NCBI RefSeq assembly: GCF_932526225.1
Contig: NC_064034.1
Coordinates: forward strand, 9,239,387-9,303,386
Source: Nematostella vectensis
Lineage: Eukaryota; Cnidaria; Anthozoa; Actiniaria; Edwardsiidae
DNA length: 64,000 nucleotides
Reading direction: 5' to 3'
Shown here piece after piece: positions 1 through 12,261 of the stretch (positions are counted from its first letter, which is position 1; every line of letters starts with the position of its first letter). The position numbers and the translations under genes were made by a program. Below the pieces are notes generated by a model that ran no database searches, had not been told where the DNA came from, and saw nothing but the letters and a program-made list of their open reading frames with translations.

Positions 1-1469
1 CATGTGAAAGAAAGGTTACAATAAATAAATGTTACACTGCACTGAAGCAAATTGGAAGGCGAAGCCCCAAGGAAACGATGGTTTGACCAGGATGGATGGT
101 AACAGACATGAAAATATTGGGGACACGAAAACAGAAACAAAAGGAAGTATTTGGGGACACAGCCACGCCTACTACTCCCGGCGTCGAGAGACCGCGCCGC
201 TTATTATTTTTGACAATGTAGGGATGTCCAATTTCTCACAGAGAACCTCCAAATGCTCCTAAATTTGGATGTTCTCGCGTGACGGCATTTTGTTGTAAGG
301 CTGATACTCGATCGTGGGAGGTGCTTCCATATTTGATTTAAAGCAAAAAGCTCGACACTTCGAGTAGACTGCTCGTTCTAAGCAGGTTTCTATGATTGAT
401 ATGTGACTTGGTACAGGCCTCACCCTCTCCCCATAATCAGCTTTGAGTAGGGCGGGGCGAGAAGTCAGGTGGGGAAGTTATGGCATTATGGTGGGAAACC
501 TGTAAGCTAATGTCCAGATGCTATTTATACTGATCATGACACAATAAACAGGCGAGAAATGGAACTGATAACATCGTAAATAAACTGGTCAAACTGTTTT
601 TAAGGATGATGTAAGAATATAAGATGTTGTCTTTGGGAAGAGCATCACCTACCAAACAGCAAATGACAAACTAAATTCCTTCGATAGAAATAACAAGAGC
701 AAGATAAGGAAGAGTTTGACTATATGGAATTATGCAAAATTAAGACAATGTATCAGCGGTAATAATAAGATTAGGATAAAGGTATTTGCCAAACCGTTTT
801 TTTGTGCCTAGGAAATATAACCCGGTTTTGTTAAACACTAACTACGCATGCTAAGTCGAACAATGAGGAGATCCATATCAAAGTAAAATATAATGCGAAA
901 TGTCGGATTGGGGAAGTGAAAGTAAATATCGTGTCAGACGTGTCAGAAACGACTTTTGCATATTAACAATTCCTTCATAAGACATTTCCCTCTAACATGA
1001 CAGATTAAAACCAACAAAAAAAAGAAATGTAAAGAGCTTAGGGAAAGAGTCTTTAGACAGTTTCCCGAACATATGATGAATTACTACATCAAGAAAAAAG
1101 AACTTTAAAAATAGAAGAAAATATAAGCAATTCATTTAGGGACAGCTTCTTTTTACATTTTTCCGTACAGATTACAAGACGTACAACATCAAAGGAAAGA
1201 AATGTAGATTTTCAATAAACATAGGGAAAGGCTCTTTAGAGATCGCACTCCAACATGAGAAATTACAACATTTAAAGAAAAAAAATGCAGTTGTGTGCAA
1301 CAATGAGAATAGCGACAGTCTCGTTCGCCTAACAACATGACAGATGACAACATTTAAAGAAAAGAAAGGTAGAGAAACAAAAGACTATAATGGCAGCCCG
1401 GTTAGACATGGTCCTCCCAAAGAGTCAAGGTCTTTCTCTAGCAACTCTAAATATCCGCTGGAAAGCAAT
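1..1469. other. Spacer upstream of the first sulfotransferase gene
   Basis: No supportable gene. Positions about 110-175 resemble a dispersed repeat also found near 18,115, 23,050-23,340 and 63,380 (a stretch like 'cagccacgcc' next to a run resembling 'aaaatatttgggg'). Positions about 995-1,370 are a degenerate tandem repeat in which 'aacatgacagat.acaacatttaaagaaa' style segments recur with small changes. The left edge of the 5.8-kb duplication lies at about 1,371. A possible upstream ATG at 1,344 is in frame with the gene that follows, but it lies in the degenerate repeat and is unique to this copy. Confidence 0.5.
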
Positions 1470-3558
1470 ATGATATTTCGCAACCTCAAGGCGCTATTTT
1501 ACGTTATTTGCGCTGTTAGTTTGATGATAGTGTGTGTTATCGTCGTGTTCTACGACTTCAAAACATCACCGCGAAATCGCTCCTTTACTCACGGGGACGC
1601 AATTCTGGTGGACGCCCGTCATAATACCCGTAAAAAGAGGTTTGTTAACGTAGTGTTAATTATTTATCTATTTATCATTGATGCTTTATGCAGGCGGATC
1701 CAGTTCAACAAGGCAAATTTACATTGATGTATCTGCTACTAACAGAATTCAATAGAATGATACTTGCATACAAAACAAAAGAGCTAAGAATACAACAATT
1801 TAAACATTGGTTGGTACATGTTTGCTTATTAATTTGTGCAATTATTTCGTCGTTTATAAATATATTCTGATACAGAAAATATCCATTTTAAAAGTTGCTG
1901 GAAAAAAATTATCCTCTCCTTTTTCCCAGGAGCGGACCATTCCTTTTTTTCCCAGCCAGCATTGGTTAGGCATTTTAGCACAATGAATACATGAATAATT
2001 GCCCGTATAATCGATCGGGACGTTTTTTTCTCCAAGCATCTTCTTCGGCGCTCCCAAAAATATCCCCAGCACAACTATTCGACTTCACAAATTTGCTAGC
2101 AGAACCATTCGGGACGGTTATTTTTCCACAGCAACCGAGGGGTCTAACATCTTTCCAGCCAGAAAAAAAAAACGGGCTGCGGGACAGATACTTTGCGGAA
2201 CAGATTTGTTTTGTGCCCTTGTTTATGCTTGTTCATGTCTATAAGTATCTCTGGGGAAATATAACTTTTTCGGGTTAAAGAAATCACCATAGCAAATGAT
2301 AGTCCGTTGAGGACTTTGAACAGAGCTAAAACAAAGCAGAAAACTTATATTTTACGAACGGCTTTTTTCCAGCGTTTCTAGTCGAGTGTATCGTGGATCC
2401 GCCGTGGATATGCGTCCTTAGTGTTTCTGTGTGTTTATGACATGCAAATGTTATTCTAACCATTGGTTCATTTGCCTCTATAGTTGTACTCCTAAAAAGA
2501 ACGTTGTCTTTCTAAAGACGCACAAAACCGGAAGCAGCACCATCAGCAACATCTTCCACCGATATGGGGAGAAGCACGATTTGGTATTCGTTCTTCCTGT
2601 GGAAGAAACAACAAGCCTGCTGGGATGGCCATGGTTCTTTCAGGAAAGTCACGTCAAGCAATACAATGTCAAGCCAAACGTCCTCTGCAGTCACGCACGC
2701 TACAACAGGGCCACCCTAACATCATTCATGCCAAACGATACAGTGTATGTGACGATATTGCGTGACCCTGTAATGCAATTCGAATCTACGTTTTCGTATA
2801 TGAAATTCAGTGAACTCCTTGGAATTTCTAATGAATCCGATGCACTGGAAACTTTCTTGGAGAAGCCAAAAGAAATCTTGGTTGACTACGTTTTAACAAA
2901 AGACCTTAGAGTTAACAGTCATCGGCTGAAACTTATCCGAAATGGCATGTTTTTTGATTTGGGACTGGAGTCTAAAGACTTCGAAAATAAAACCCGCATT
3001 GCGGACTCTATCAAGGATTTGGAGTCTCAGTTTGATCTAATTATGCTTTTGGAGCACTTCGATGAATCGCTTGTTCTCTTGAGGAGACTTCTATGTTGGG
3101 AGCCAAATGACGTACTGTATTTTAGTATCAACCAAAGGGACGATGTCCACAAAAGAGTACATCTACCGGAAAAGCTTGCTCGCAAGATTCGCCAATGGAA
3201 CAGTGCAGATGTTGCTCTTTATAAGCACTTTAGCAAGGTTTTGCGAAAAAAGCTCTATAAGCAATCAGGTGAATTTTACAGTGAAGTGAAAGATCTAAAA
3301 GTTAGAAACCGGCACATGCAGCATATGTGCATTGATTCAGAAAAATCAGAAAAAGTGTTGTTAGATCGAAACATTAAAGGTTTTAGGATTCGTCAGAATA
3401 TAACGAGAGAGTCGAAGAACACGTGTGATCGAATGACTCTTATGTCAATCGATTATCAAAGGATTTTGAGGAGGAAACAAGATGCTATGCTTCGTAGACA
3501 TAAATCGTTGATGAGTAGAATGTGGGAAAGAATTGTGACTTTTTTTAATTCGGTGTAA
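1470..3558 (+). CDS. Galactose-3-O-sulfotransferase-like protein, copy 1
   Basis: Two exons, 1,470-1,639 and 2,484-3,558, joined across a GT-AG intron (AG|gtttgt ... tatag|T). The split codon reads AG|T, giving Ser, and the product is 414 aa. It has a short cytosolic N-terminus, one membrane anchor at about residues 5-28 (LKALFYVICAVSLMIVCVIV) and a lumenal catalytic domain, i.e. a type II Golgi enzyme. The PAPS-binding loop is visible at the start of exon 2 as FLKTHKTGSST, and a 3'-phosphate-binding segment as TILRDPV. These are hallmarks of the Gal3ST family, which transfers sulfate from PAPS to the 3-OH of galactose on glycolipids or glycans. I chose the ATG at 1,470 because it is shared with copy 2 and sits just before the anchor; an in-frame ATG exists at 1,344. 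The exact acceptor sugar cannot be read from sequence. The C-terminus is basic and rich in Arg and Met. Confidence 0.88.
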
Positions 3559-3655
3559 ATGTCTTGGACAGATCTTGCACGTGCGCTCCCTCTACCTCGA
3601 CCGAAAAATATCTATATCTGCACCCCCGTCGTCAAACTCTGGCTGGAAAGTACTG
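3559..3655. other. 3' flank of sulfotransferase copy 1
   Basis: About 100 bases between the stop codon and the MITE. No canonical AATAAA is visible before the element, so the transcript may terminate within or beyond the MITE. Confidence 0.3.
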
Positions 3656-4363
3656 GGGCCGGATCCTGAAAGGCCGATTAACTTAAACCTAGATCAGCGC
3701 CTAATCCCAGGTTAAAATGCGCTAATCGTAGGTTAGCTAACCTACGGATAACACAACGTTCACTAAAGCGAAGTAATCCCTCGATTTACTAACCCTGGAT
3801 TAAGCGAGTGAAAAACTAGTTTGACGAGTAAAATTCACACAGGATACCCACAGTAGATCAACACAGTAGAGCAACTCAAATATTTACCTTTGGTGATTTT
3901 ATTTTCGCAGAGTAGCCCCGAAACACCTCTACATCGCCTGTATGTACCTCCATTTTCTTGCCAAAAATGTCATTTGCAGGATTCGAGTTTTGTGCGTGAC
4001 GCTAGCGAAACAGATTCATTTCAATTATATAATAAGTTTCATTTAACTTTCTGTCTGTCCCAGAGCAATTTTCGAGTCAGCATCGCAACGAAGGTCGCAT
4101 AACAATGCGAAATGTTAGGACACTTCATTTTATGAAATTTTAGTTCTACTACAAAGTTTGGGAAGCCTGTGTTACGCCAACTAAACCGTAGGTTAGCGAG
4201 TTAACCCACCTCGCGAGCAGGGTTAGATTTTACCTCCAAACTAACCCAGAGTTAATGCTAATCAGCGTTTCGGGAACAGAAATAGCCGGGGTAAAAATGT
4301 AATCGTGGGTTAGGGCAAATTAAACCCTGGGTTAGCGGTAATCGGCTTTTCAGGAACCGGCCC
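3656..4363. mobile_element. 708-bp non-autonomous DNA transposon (MITE), copy in unit 1
   Basis: The ends are inverted repeats of about 26 bp: GGGCCGGATCCTGAAAGGCC at the left, and its near-complement (ATCGGCTTTTCAGGAACCGG then CCC) at the right. The interior is full of 'taatcc/ggttag' motifs in both orientations and has no transposase ORF. A 3-bp direct repeat, CTG, flanks both ends, which would fit a 3-bp target-site duplication. The superfamily is inferred only weakly (Harbinger-like?). Confidence 0.75.
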
Positions 4364-4397
4364 CTGATCAGTGGCAGAAAGGAGTAGGGTCAGCCCA

Positions 4398-6127
4398 TTG
4401 ACCAAGGTACCTCTTCTAGATCACATTGACCAAGGTACCTCTTCTAGATCACATTGACCAAGGTACCTCTTCTAGATCACATTGACCAAGGTACCTCTTC
4501 TAGGTCACATTGACCAAGGTACATCTTCTAGATCACATTGACCAAGGTACCTCTTCTAGATCACATTGACCAAGGTACCTCTTCTAGATCACATTGACCA
4601 AGGTACCTCTTCTAGATCACATTGACCAAGGTACCTCTTCTAGATCACATTGACCAAGGTACCTCTTCTAGATCACATTTACCAAGGTACCTCTTCTAGA
4701 TCACATTGACCAAGGTACATCTTCTAGATCACATTGACCAAAGTACCTCTTCTAGATCACATTGACCAAGGTACCTCTTCTAGATCACATTGACCAAGGT
4801 ACCTCTTCTAGATCACATTGACCAAGGTACCTCTTCTAGATCACATTGACCAATTGACCAAGGTACCTCTTCTAGATCACATTGACCAATTGACCAAGGT
4901 ACCTCTTCTAGATCACATTGATCAAGGTACCTCTTCTAGATCACATTGACCAATTGACCAAGGTACCTCTTCTAGATCACATTGACAAAGGTACCTCTTC
5001 TAGATCACATTGACCAAGGTACCTCTTCTAGATCACATTGACCAAGGTACCTCTTCTAGATCACATTGACCAAGGTACCTCTTCTAGGTCACATTGACCA
5101 AGGTACCTCTTCTAGGTCACATTGACCAAGGTACTTCTTCTAGATCACATTGACCAAGGTACCTCTTCTAGATCACATTGACCAAGGTACCTCTTCTAGG
5201 TCACATTGACCAAGGTACCTCTTCTAGATCACATTGACCAAGGTACCTCTTCTAGATCACATTGACCAAGGTACCTCTTCTAGATCACATTGACCAAGGT
5301 ACCTCTTCTAGATCACATTTACCAAGGTACCTCTTCTAGATCACATTGACCAAGGTACATCTTCTAGATCACATTGACCAAAGTACCTCTTCTAGATCAC
5401 ATTGACCAAGGTACCTCTTCTAGATCACATTGACCAAGGTACCTCTTCTAGATCACATTGACCAAGGTACCTCTTCTAGATCACATTGACCAATTGACCA
5501 AGGTACCTCTTCTAGATCACATTGACCAATTGACCAAGGTACCTCTTCTAGATCACATTGACCAAGGTACCTCTTCTAGATCACATTGACCAATTGACCA
5601 AGGTACCTCTTTTAGATCACATTGACAAAGGTACCTCTTCTAGATCACATTGACCAAGGTACCTCTTCTAGATCACATTGACCAAGGTACCTCTTCTAGA
5701 TCACATTGACCAAGGTACCTCTTCTAGGTCACATTGACCAAGGTACCTCTTCTAGGTCACATTGACCAAGGTACTTCTTCTAGATCACATTGACCAAGGT
5801 ACCTCTTCTAGATCACATTGACCAAGGTACCTCTTCTAGGTCACATTGACCAAGGTACCTCTTCTAGATCACATTGACCAAGGTACCTCTTCTAGATCAC
5901 ATTGACCAAGGTACCTCTTCTAGATCACATTGACCAAGGTACCTCTTCTAGATCACATTGACCAAGGTACCTCTTCTAGATCACATTGACCAAGGTACCT
6001 CTTCTAGGTCACATTGACCAAGGTATCTCTTCTAGATCACATTGACCAAGGTACCTCTTCTAGATCACATTGACCAAGGTACCTCTTCTAGATCACATTG
6101 ACCAAGGTACCTCTTCTAGATCACATT
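4398..6127. repeat. 28-bp minisatellite, array 1
   Basis: About 60 copies of a 28-bp unit (TTGACCAAGGTACCTCTTCT + AGATCACA). A 36-bp variant carries an extra TTGACCAA. Rare variants (for example CATTTACC at 4,676 and CCAAAGTACC at 4,741) recur exactly 640 bp later, revealing a higher-order repeat. Each unit has KpnI- and XbaI-type palindromes. No coding potential is inferred. Confidence 0.95.
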
Positions 6128-6917
6128 AGATAAGAAAACAATTGGCTATTATTCTAGACATACGCTGAACGGCGTATGGCACGCCAGATGCCGTCGTCAT
6201 CATGTACAACACATTTTGATCAAAGTTTTTAGTGCCCCTTTGTTCAGTCACGCAGATACACATGACATCTTTTCCCTTCGGAAACAGTAAAAGCTGAATT
6301 ATGCTTAAATGCATGATATTGTGTTGGTAGTTTTATTGCTTATAAAATGCAAAATCAAATTGTATCAGTAATAACAGCCTTAAATATTATTGTTATTGAT
6401 CATATAATTCTAGAAATCTATTGGGTATAATGTTTTTGTATGGACTGAAATTTGAAAACATCTTTAAGAACATTTAAATGCTTTTAAATAAAAATCAGCC
6501 AAAAAATAAGAACGGCCTAGCCTCAACTAAAAATAAGAAGTTTTTGTTTTTAAAGAAAGAGTGTATTACTTGAAATAGTGTGTTTTTCGCTCGGATCAGG
6601 CGGGGAGGGGGGATATAACCGGCCATCCATACAAACTTAAGGGGGCTGCGTGTGCGCATTTTTGCGTCTAATGTTATTCCTATAGCCGCGAACGTATCTA
6701 AAAATCTTTGCCTTTTCAAGTACTGTTTTAAAAATCTTAGCCAAAAAAATGCAATAGTCAATTTTATTTCTATCCGTTTTGTTTAATTATTACCTTATAG
6801 CTTTTCTGTGTTACGTATCTTTAATCAAGTCTGGGTATAATTTGTTATGCATGCATATTCAGTGGATTGCGTGATCATTCATGCATCTTCACTAGAAAAA
6901 AAAAACAAGCCACGAAC
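6128..6917. other. Spacer upstream of the truncated DUF229 exon
   Basis: AT-rich sequence duplicated at 12,262-13,058, where it lies upstream of the intact DUF229 gene. It therefore probably contains that gene's promoter and 5'UTR. Short open frames on the minus strand show no recognisable domain. In unit 1 this promoter region now lies upstream of sulfotransferase copy 2. Confidence 0.5.
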
Positions 6918-7169
6918 ATGCACCACAGAAGAGCTTTAAGAGTAGTTCTACAGCCTTGCTTCTGGCTGGCACGATCGATACGGAGACGAACAAACAGCAC
7001 TCTTATTTTTAGCACAGTTTGCTTCAGTTTAATCATCTTTTTTATCGCATCAAGGACCTTTAGTGAAACAGAGCTTGAATCAGAAGAGTACATGGACAAA
7101 GTAGCCAGAACTGCAGCATGCAAGTTACCAAACATCAATCCTTTCCATGAGAGAAACAAAAGACTATAA
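6918..7169 (+). pseudogene. Truncated DUF229 first exon at the duplication junction
   Basis: The ATG at 6,918 opens a frame nearly identical to the first exon of the intact gene at 13,059. It includes the basic N-terminus, a membrane anchor (IFSTVCFSLIIFFIASRTF) and a lumenal stem ending in NPFHE. At 7,149 the sequence switches to the sulfotransferase unit and the frame ends five codons later. The fragment encodes 83 residues and lacks the catalytic part. If its promoter is active, it would act as a long upstream ORF that overlaps an ATG at 7,147 and ends before the main sulfotransferase ATG at 7,249. Confidence 0.85.
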
Positions 7170-7248
7170 TGGCAGCCCGGTTAGACATGGTCCTCCCAAA
7201 GAGTCAAGGTCTTTCTCTAGCAACTCTAAATATCCGCTGGAAAGCAAT

Positions 7249-9336
7249 ATGATATTTCGCAACCTCAAGGCGCTATTTTACGTTATTTGCGCTGTTAGTT
7301 TGATGATAGTGTGTGTTATCGTCGTGTTCTACGACTTCAAAACATCACCGCGAAATCGCTCCTTTACTCACGGGGACGCAATTCTGGTGGACGCCCGTCA
7401 TAATACCCGTAAAAAGAGGTTTGTTAACGTAGTGTTAATTATTTATCTATTTATCATTGATGCTTTATGCAGGCGGATCCAGTTCAACAAGGCAAATTTA
7501 CATTGATGTATCTGCTACTAACAGAATTCAATAGAATGATACTTGCATACAAAACAAAAGAGCTAAGAATACAACAATTTAAACATTGGTTGGTACATGT
7601 TTGCTTATTAATTTGTGCAATTATTTCGTCGTTTATAAATATATTCTGATACAGAAAATATCCATTTTAAAAGTTGCTGGGAAAAAATTATCCTCTCCTT
7701 TTTCCCAGGAGCGGACCATTCCTTTTTTTCCCAGCCAGCATTGGTTAGGCATTTTAGCACAATGAATACATGAATAATTGCCCGTATAATCGATCGGGAC
7801 GTTTTTTTCTCCAAGCATCTTCTTCGGCGCTCCCAAAAATATCCCCAGCACAACTATTCGACTTCACAAATTTGCTAACAGAACCATTCGGGACGGTTAT
7901 TTTTCCACAGCAACCGAGGGGTCTAACATCTTTCCAGCCAGAAAAAAAAACGGGCTGCGGGACAGATACTTTGCGGAACAGATTTGTTTTGTGCCCTTGT
8001 TTATGCTTGTTCATGTCTATAAGTATCTCTGGGGAAATATAACTTTTTCGGGTTAAAGAAATCACCATAGCAAATGATAGTCCGTTGAGGACTTTGAACA
8101 GAGCTAAAACAAAGCAGAAAACTTATATTTTACGAACGGCTTTTTTCCAGCGTTTCTAGTCGAGTGTATCGTGGATCCGCCGTGGATATGCGTCCTTAGT
8201 GTTTCTGTGTGTTTATGACATGCAAATGTTATTCTAACCATTGGTTCATTTGCCTCTATAGTTGTACTCCTAAAAAGAACGTTGTCTTTCTAAAGACGCA
8301 CAAAACCGGAAGCAGCACCATCAGCAACATCTTCCACCGATATGGGGAGAAGCACGATTTGGTATTCGTTCTTCCTGTGGAAGAAACAACAAGCCTGCTG
8401 GGATGGCCATGGTTCTTTCAGGAAAGTCACGTCAAGCAATACAATGTCAAGCCAAACATCCTCTGCAGTCACGCACGCTACAACAGGGCCACCCTAACAT
8501 CATTCATGCCAAACGATACAGTGTATGTGACGATATTGCGTGACCCTGTAACGCAATTCGAATCTACGTTTTCGTATATGAAATTCAGTGAACTCCTTGG
8601 AATTTCTAATGAATCCGATGCACTGGAAACTTTCTTGGAGAAGCCAAAAGAAATCTTGGTTGACTACGTTTTAACAAAAGACCTTAGAGTCAACAGTCAT
8701 CGGCTGAAACTTATCCGAAATGGCATGTTTTTTGATTTGGGACTGGAGTCTAAAGACTTCGAAAATAAAACCCGCATTGCGGATTCTATCAAGGATTTGG
8801 AGTCTCAGTTTGATCTAATTATGCTTTTGGAGCACTTCGATGAATCGCTTGTTCTCTTGAGGAGACTTCTATGTTGGGAGCCAAATGACGTACTGTATTT
8901 TAGTATCAACCAAAGGGACGATGTCCACAAAAGAGTAAATCTACCGGAAAAGCTTGCTCACAAGATTCGCCAATGGAACAGTGCAGATGTTGCTCTTTAT
9001 AAGCACTTTAGCAAGGTTTTGCGAAAAAAGCTCTATAAGCAATCAGGTGAATTTTACAGTGAAGTGAAAGATCTAAAAGTTAGAAACCGGCACATGCAGC
9101 ATATGTGCATTGATTCAGAAAAATCAGAAAAAGTGTTGTTAGATCGAAACATTAAAGGTTTTAGGATTCGTCAGAATATAACGAGAGAGTCGAAGAACAC
9201 GTGTGATCGAATGACTCTTATGTCAATCGATTATCAAAGGATTTTGAGGAGGAAACAAGATGCTATGCTTCGTAGACATAAATCGTTGATGAGTAGAATG
9301 TGGGAAAGAATTGTGACTTTTTTTAATTCGGTGTAA
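7249..9336 (+). CDS. Galactose-3-O-sulfotransferase-like protein, copy 2
   Basis: Exons 7,249-7,418 and 8,262-9,336, with the same splice sites and phase as copy 1; 414 aa. It has the same signal anchor and the PAPS-loop motif KTHKTGSST. Only four residue differences from copy 1 were found in exon 2: V to I and M to T near the PAPS region, then H to N and R to H further on. This points to a very recent duplication with both copies still open. The 5' context differs. Copy 1 keeps its native upstream DNA, while copy 2 lies directly downstream of the duplicated DUF229 promoter region and first exon, so its expression may have been rewired. An alternative upstream in-frame ATG is at 7,147, exactly at the junction. 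Confidence 0.88.
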
Positions 9337-9433
9337 ATGTCTTGGACAGATCTTGCACGTGCGCTCCCTCTACCTCGACCGAAAAATATCTATATCTGCA
9401 CCCCCGTCGTCAAACCCTGGCTGGAAAGTACTG

Positions 9434-10141
9434 GGGCCGGATCCTGAAAGGCCGATTAACTTAAACCTAGATCAGCGCCTAATCCCAGGTTAAAATGTGC
9501 TAATCGTAGGTTAGCTAACCTACGGATAACACAACGTTCACTAAAGCGAAGTAATCCCTCGATTTACTAACCCTGGATTAAGCGAGTGAAAAACTAGTTT
9601 GACGAGTAAAATTCACACAGGATACCTACAGTAGATCAACACAGTAGAGCAACTCAAATATTTACCTTTGGTGATTTTATTTTCGCAGAGTAGCCCCGAA
9701 ACACCTCTACATCGCCTGTATGTACCTCCATTTTCTTGCCAAAAATGTCATTTGCAGGATTCGAGTTTTGTGCGTGACGCTAGCGAAACAGATTCATTTC
9801 AATTATATAATAAGTTTCATTTAACTTTCTGTCTGTCCCAGCGCAATTTTCGAGTCAGCATCGCAACGAAGGTCGCATAACAATGCGAAATGTTAGGACA
9901 CTTCATTTTATGAAATTTTAGTTCTACTACAAAGTTTGGGAAGCCTGTGTTACGCCAACTAAACCGTAGGTTAGCGAGTTAACCCACCTCGCGAGCAGGG
10001 TTAGATTTTACCTCCAAATTAACCCAGAGTTAATGCTAATCAGCGTTTCGGGAACAGAAATAGCCGGGGTAAAAATGTAATCGTGGTTTAGGGCAAATTA
10101 AAACCTGGGTTAGCGATAATCGGCTTTTCAGGAACCGGCCC
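9434..10141. mobile_element. 708-bp MITE, copy in unit 2
   Basis: Duplicate of the element at 3,656-4,363, with the same length, the same terminal inverted repeats and the same CTG flanks. It was copied as part of the segmental duplication rather than by a new insertion. Confidence 0.75.
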
Positions 10142-10174
10142 CTGATCAGTGGCAGAAAGGAGTAGGGTCAGCCC

Positions 10175-12261
10175 ATTGACCAAGGTACCTCTTCTAGATC
10201 ACATTGACCAAGGTACCTCTTCTAGGTCACATTGACCAAGGTACCTCTTCTAGATCACATTGACCAAGGTACCTCTTCTAGATCACATTGACCAAGGTAC
10301 CTCTTCTAGATCACATTGACCAAGGTACCTCTTCTAGATCACATTGACCAAGGTACCTCTTCTAGATCACATTGACCAAGGTACCTCTTCTAGATCACAT
10401 TGACCAATTGACCAAGGTACCTCTTCTAGATCACATTGACAAAGGTACCTCTTCTAGATCACATTGACCAAGGTACCTCTTCTAGATCACATTGACCAAG
10501 GTACCTCTTCTAGATCACATTGACCAAGGTACCTCTTCTAGGTCACATTGACCAAGGTACCTCTTCTAGATCACATTGACCAATTGACCAAGGTACCTCT
10601 TCTAGATCACATTGACCAAGGTACCTCTTCTAGATCACATTGACCAAGGTACCTCTTCTAGATCACATTGACCAATTGACCAAGGTACCTCTTCTAGATC
10701 ACATTGACCAATTGACCAAGGTACCTCTTCTAGATCACATTGACCAATTGACCAAGGTACCTCTTCTAGATCACATTGACCAATTGACCAAGGTACCTCT
10801 TCTAGATCTCATTGACCAAGGTACCTCTTCTAGATCACATTGAGCAATTGACCAAGGTACCTCTTCTAGATCACATTGACAAAGGTACCTCTTCTAGATC
10901 ACATTGACCAAGGTACCTCTTCTAGATCACATTGACCAATTGACCAAGGTACCTCTTCTAGATCACATTGACAAAGGTACCTCTTCTAGATCACATTGAC
11001 CAAGGTACCTCTTCTAGATCACATTGACCAAGGTACCTCTTCTAGATCACATTGACCAAGGTACCTCTTCTAGGTCACATTGACCAAGGTACCTCTTCTA
11101 GATCACATTGACCAATTGACCAAGGTACCTCTTCTAGATCACATTGACCAAGGTACCTCTTCTAGATCACATTGACCAAGGTACCTCTTCTAGATCACAT
11201 TGACCAATTGACCAAGGTACCTCTTCTAGATCACATTGACCAATTGACCAAGGTACCTCTTCTAGATCACATTGACCAATTGACCAAGGTACCTCTTCTA
11301 GATCACATTGACCAATTGACCAAGGTACCTCTTCTAGATCTCATTGACCAAGGTACCTCTTCTAGATCACATTGAGCAATTGACCAAGGTACCTCTTCTA
11401 GATCACATTGACCAATTGACCAAGGTACCTCTTCTAGATCACATTGACCAAGGTACCTCTTCTAGATCACATTGACCAATTGACCAAGGTACCTCTTCTA
11501 GATCACATTGACAAAGGTACCTCTTCTAGATCACATTGACCAAGGTACCTCTTCTAGATCACATTGACCAAGGTACCTCTTCTAGATCACATTGACCAAG
11601 GTACCTCTTCTAGATCACATTGACCAATTGACCAAGGTACCTCTTCTAGATCACATTGACCAATTGACCAAGGTACCTCTTCTAGATCACATTGACCAAG
11701 GTACCTCTTCTAGATCACATTGACCAATTGACCAAGGTACCTCTTCTAGATCACATTGACAAAGGTACCTCTTCTAGATCACATTGACCAAGGTACCTCT
11801 TCTAGATCACATTGACCAAGGTACCTCTTCTAGATCACATTGACCAAGGTACCTCTTCTAGGTCACATTGACCAAGGTACCTCTTCTAGGTCACATTGAC
11901 CAAGGTACTTCTCCTAGATCACATTGACCAAGGTACCTCTTCTAGATCACATTGACCAAGGTACCTCTTCTAGGTCACATTGACCAAGGTACCTCTTCTA
12001 GATCACATTGACCAAGGTACCTCTTCTAGATCACATTGACCAAGGTACCTCTTCTAGATCACATTGACCAAGGTACCTCTTCTAGATCACATTGACCAAG
12101 GTACCTCTTCTAGATCACATTGACCAAGGTACCTCTTCTAGGTCACATTGACCAAGGTACCTCTTCTAGATCACATTGACCAAGGTACCTCTTCTAGATC
12201 ACATTGACCAAGGTACCTCTTCTAGATCACATTGACCAAGGTACCTCTTCTAGATCACATT
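10175..12261. repeat. 28-bp minisatellite, array 2
   Basis: About 70 copies of the same 28/36-bp units as array 1. Rare variants such as GATCTCATTG at 10,805 recur at 11,337, giving a 532-bp higher-order repeat that is absent from array 1. The two arrays have therefore expanded differently since the duplication. Open frames inside it (10,640-10,843 and its exact copy 11,172-11,375) are repeat artefacts. Confidence 0.95.

Larger units (their letters stand above)
1371..7149. repeat. Tandem segmental duplication, unit 1 (about 5.8 kb)
   Basis: The sequence from 1,371 recurs from 7,150 with only scattered substitutions and small indels (constant offset of 5,778-5,779 across the sulfotransferase gene). 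The unit contains one complete sulfotransferase gene, a MITE, a 28-bp minisatellite and the 5' part of the DUF229 first exon. The junction at 7,147-7,153 joins the DUF229 exon to the start of the unit with a shared AGAG. The unit was therefore copied head-to-tail, and only unit 2 continues into the intact DUF229 gene. Confidence 0.95.

Noticed and set aside
4398-6127. Regular array resembling a CRISPR
   Set aside because: There are no unique spacers between repeats, no cas genes, and the surrounding genes have introns; it is a eukaryotic minisatellite.
10640-11375. Two identical 67-codon open frames made of TKVPLLDHIDQL repeats
   Set aside because: They are translations of the 28/36-bp minisatellite; the frame is open only because 36 bp is a multiple of three, and there is no start context or domain.
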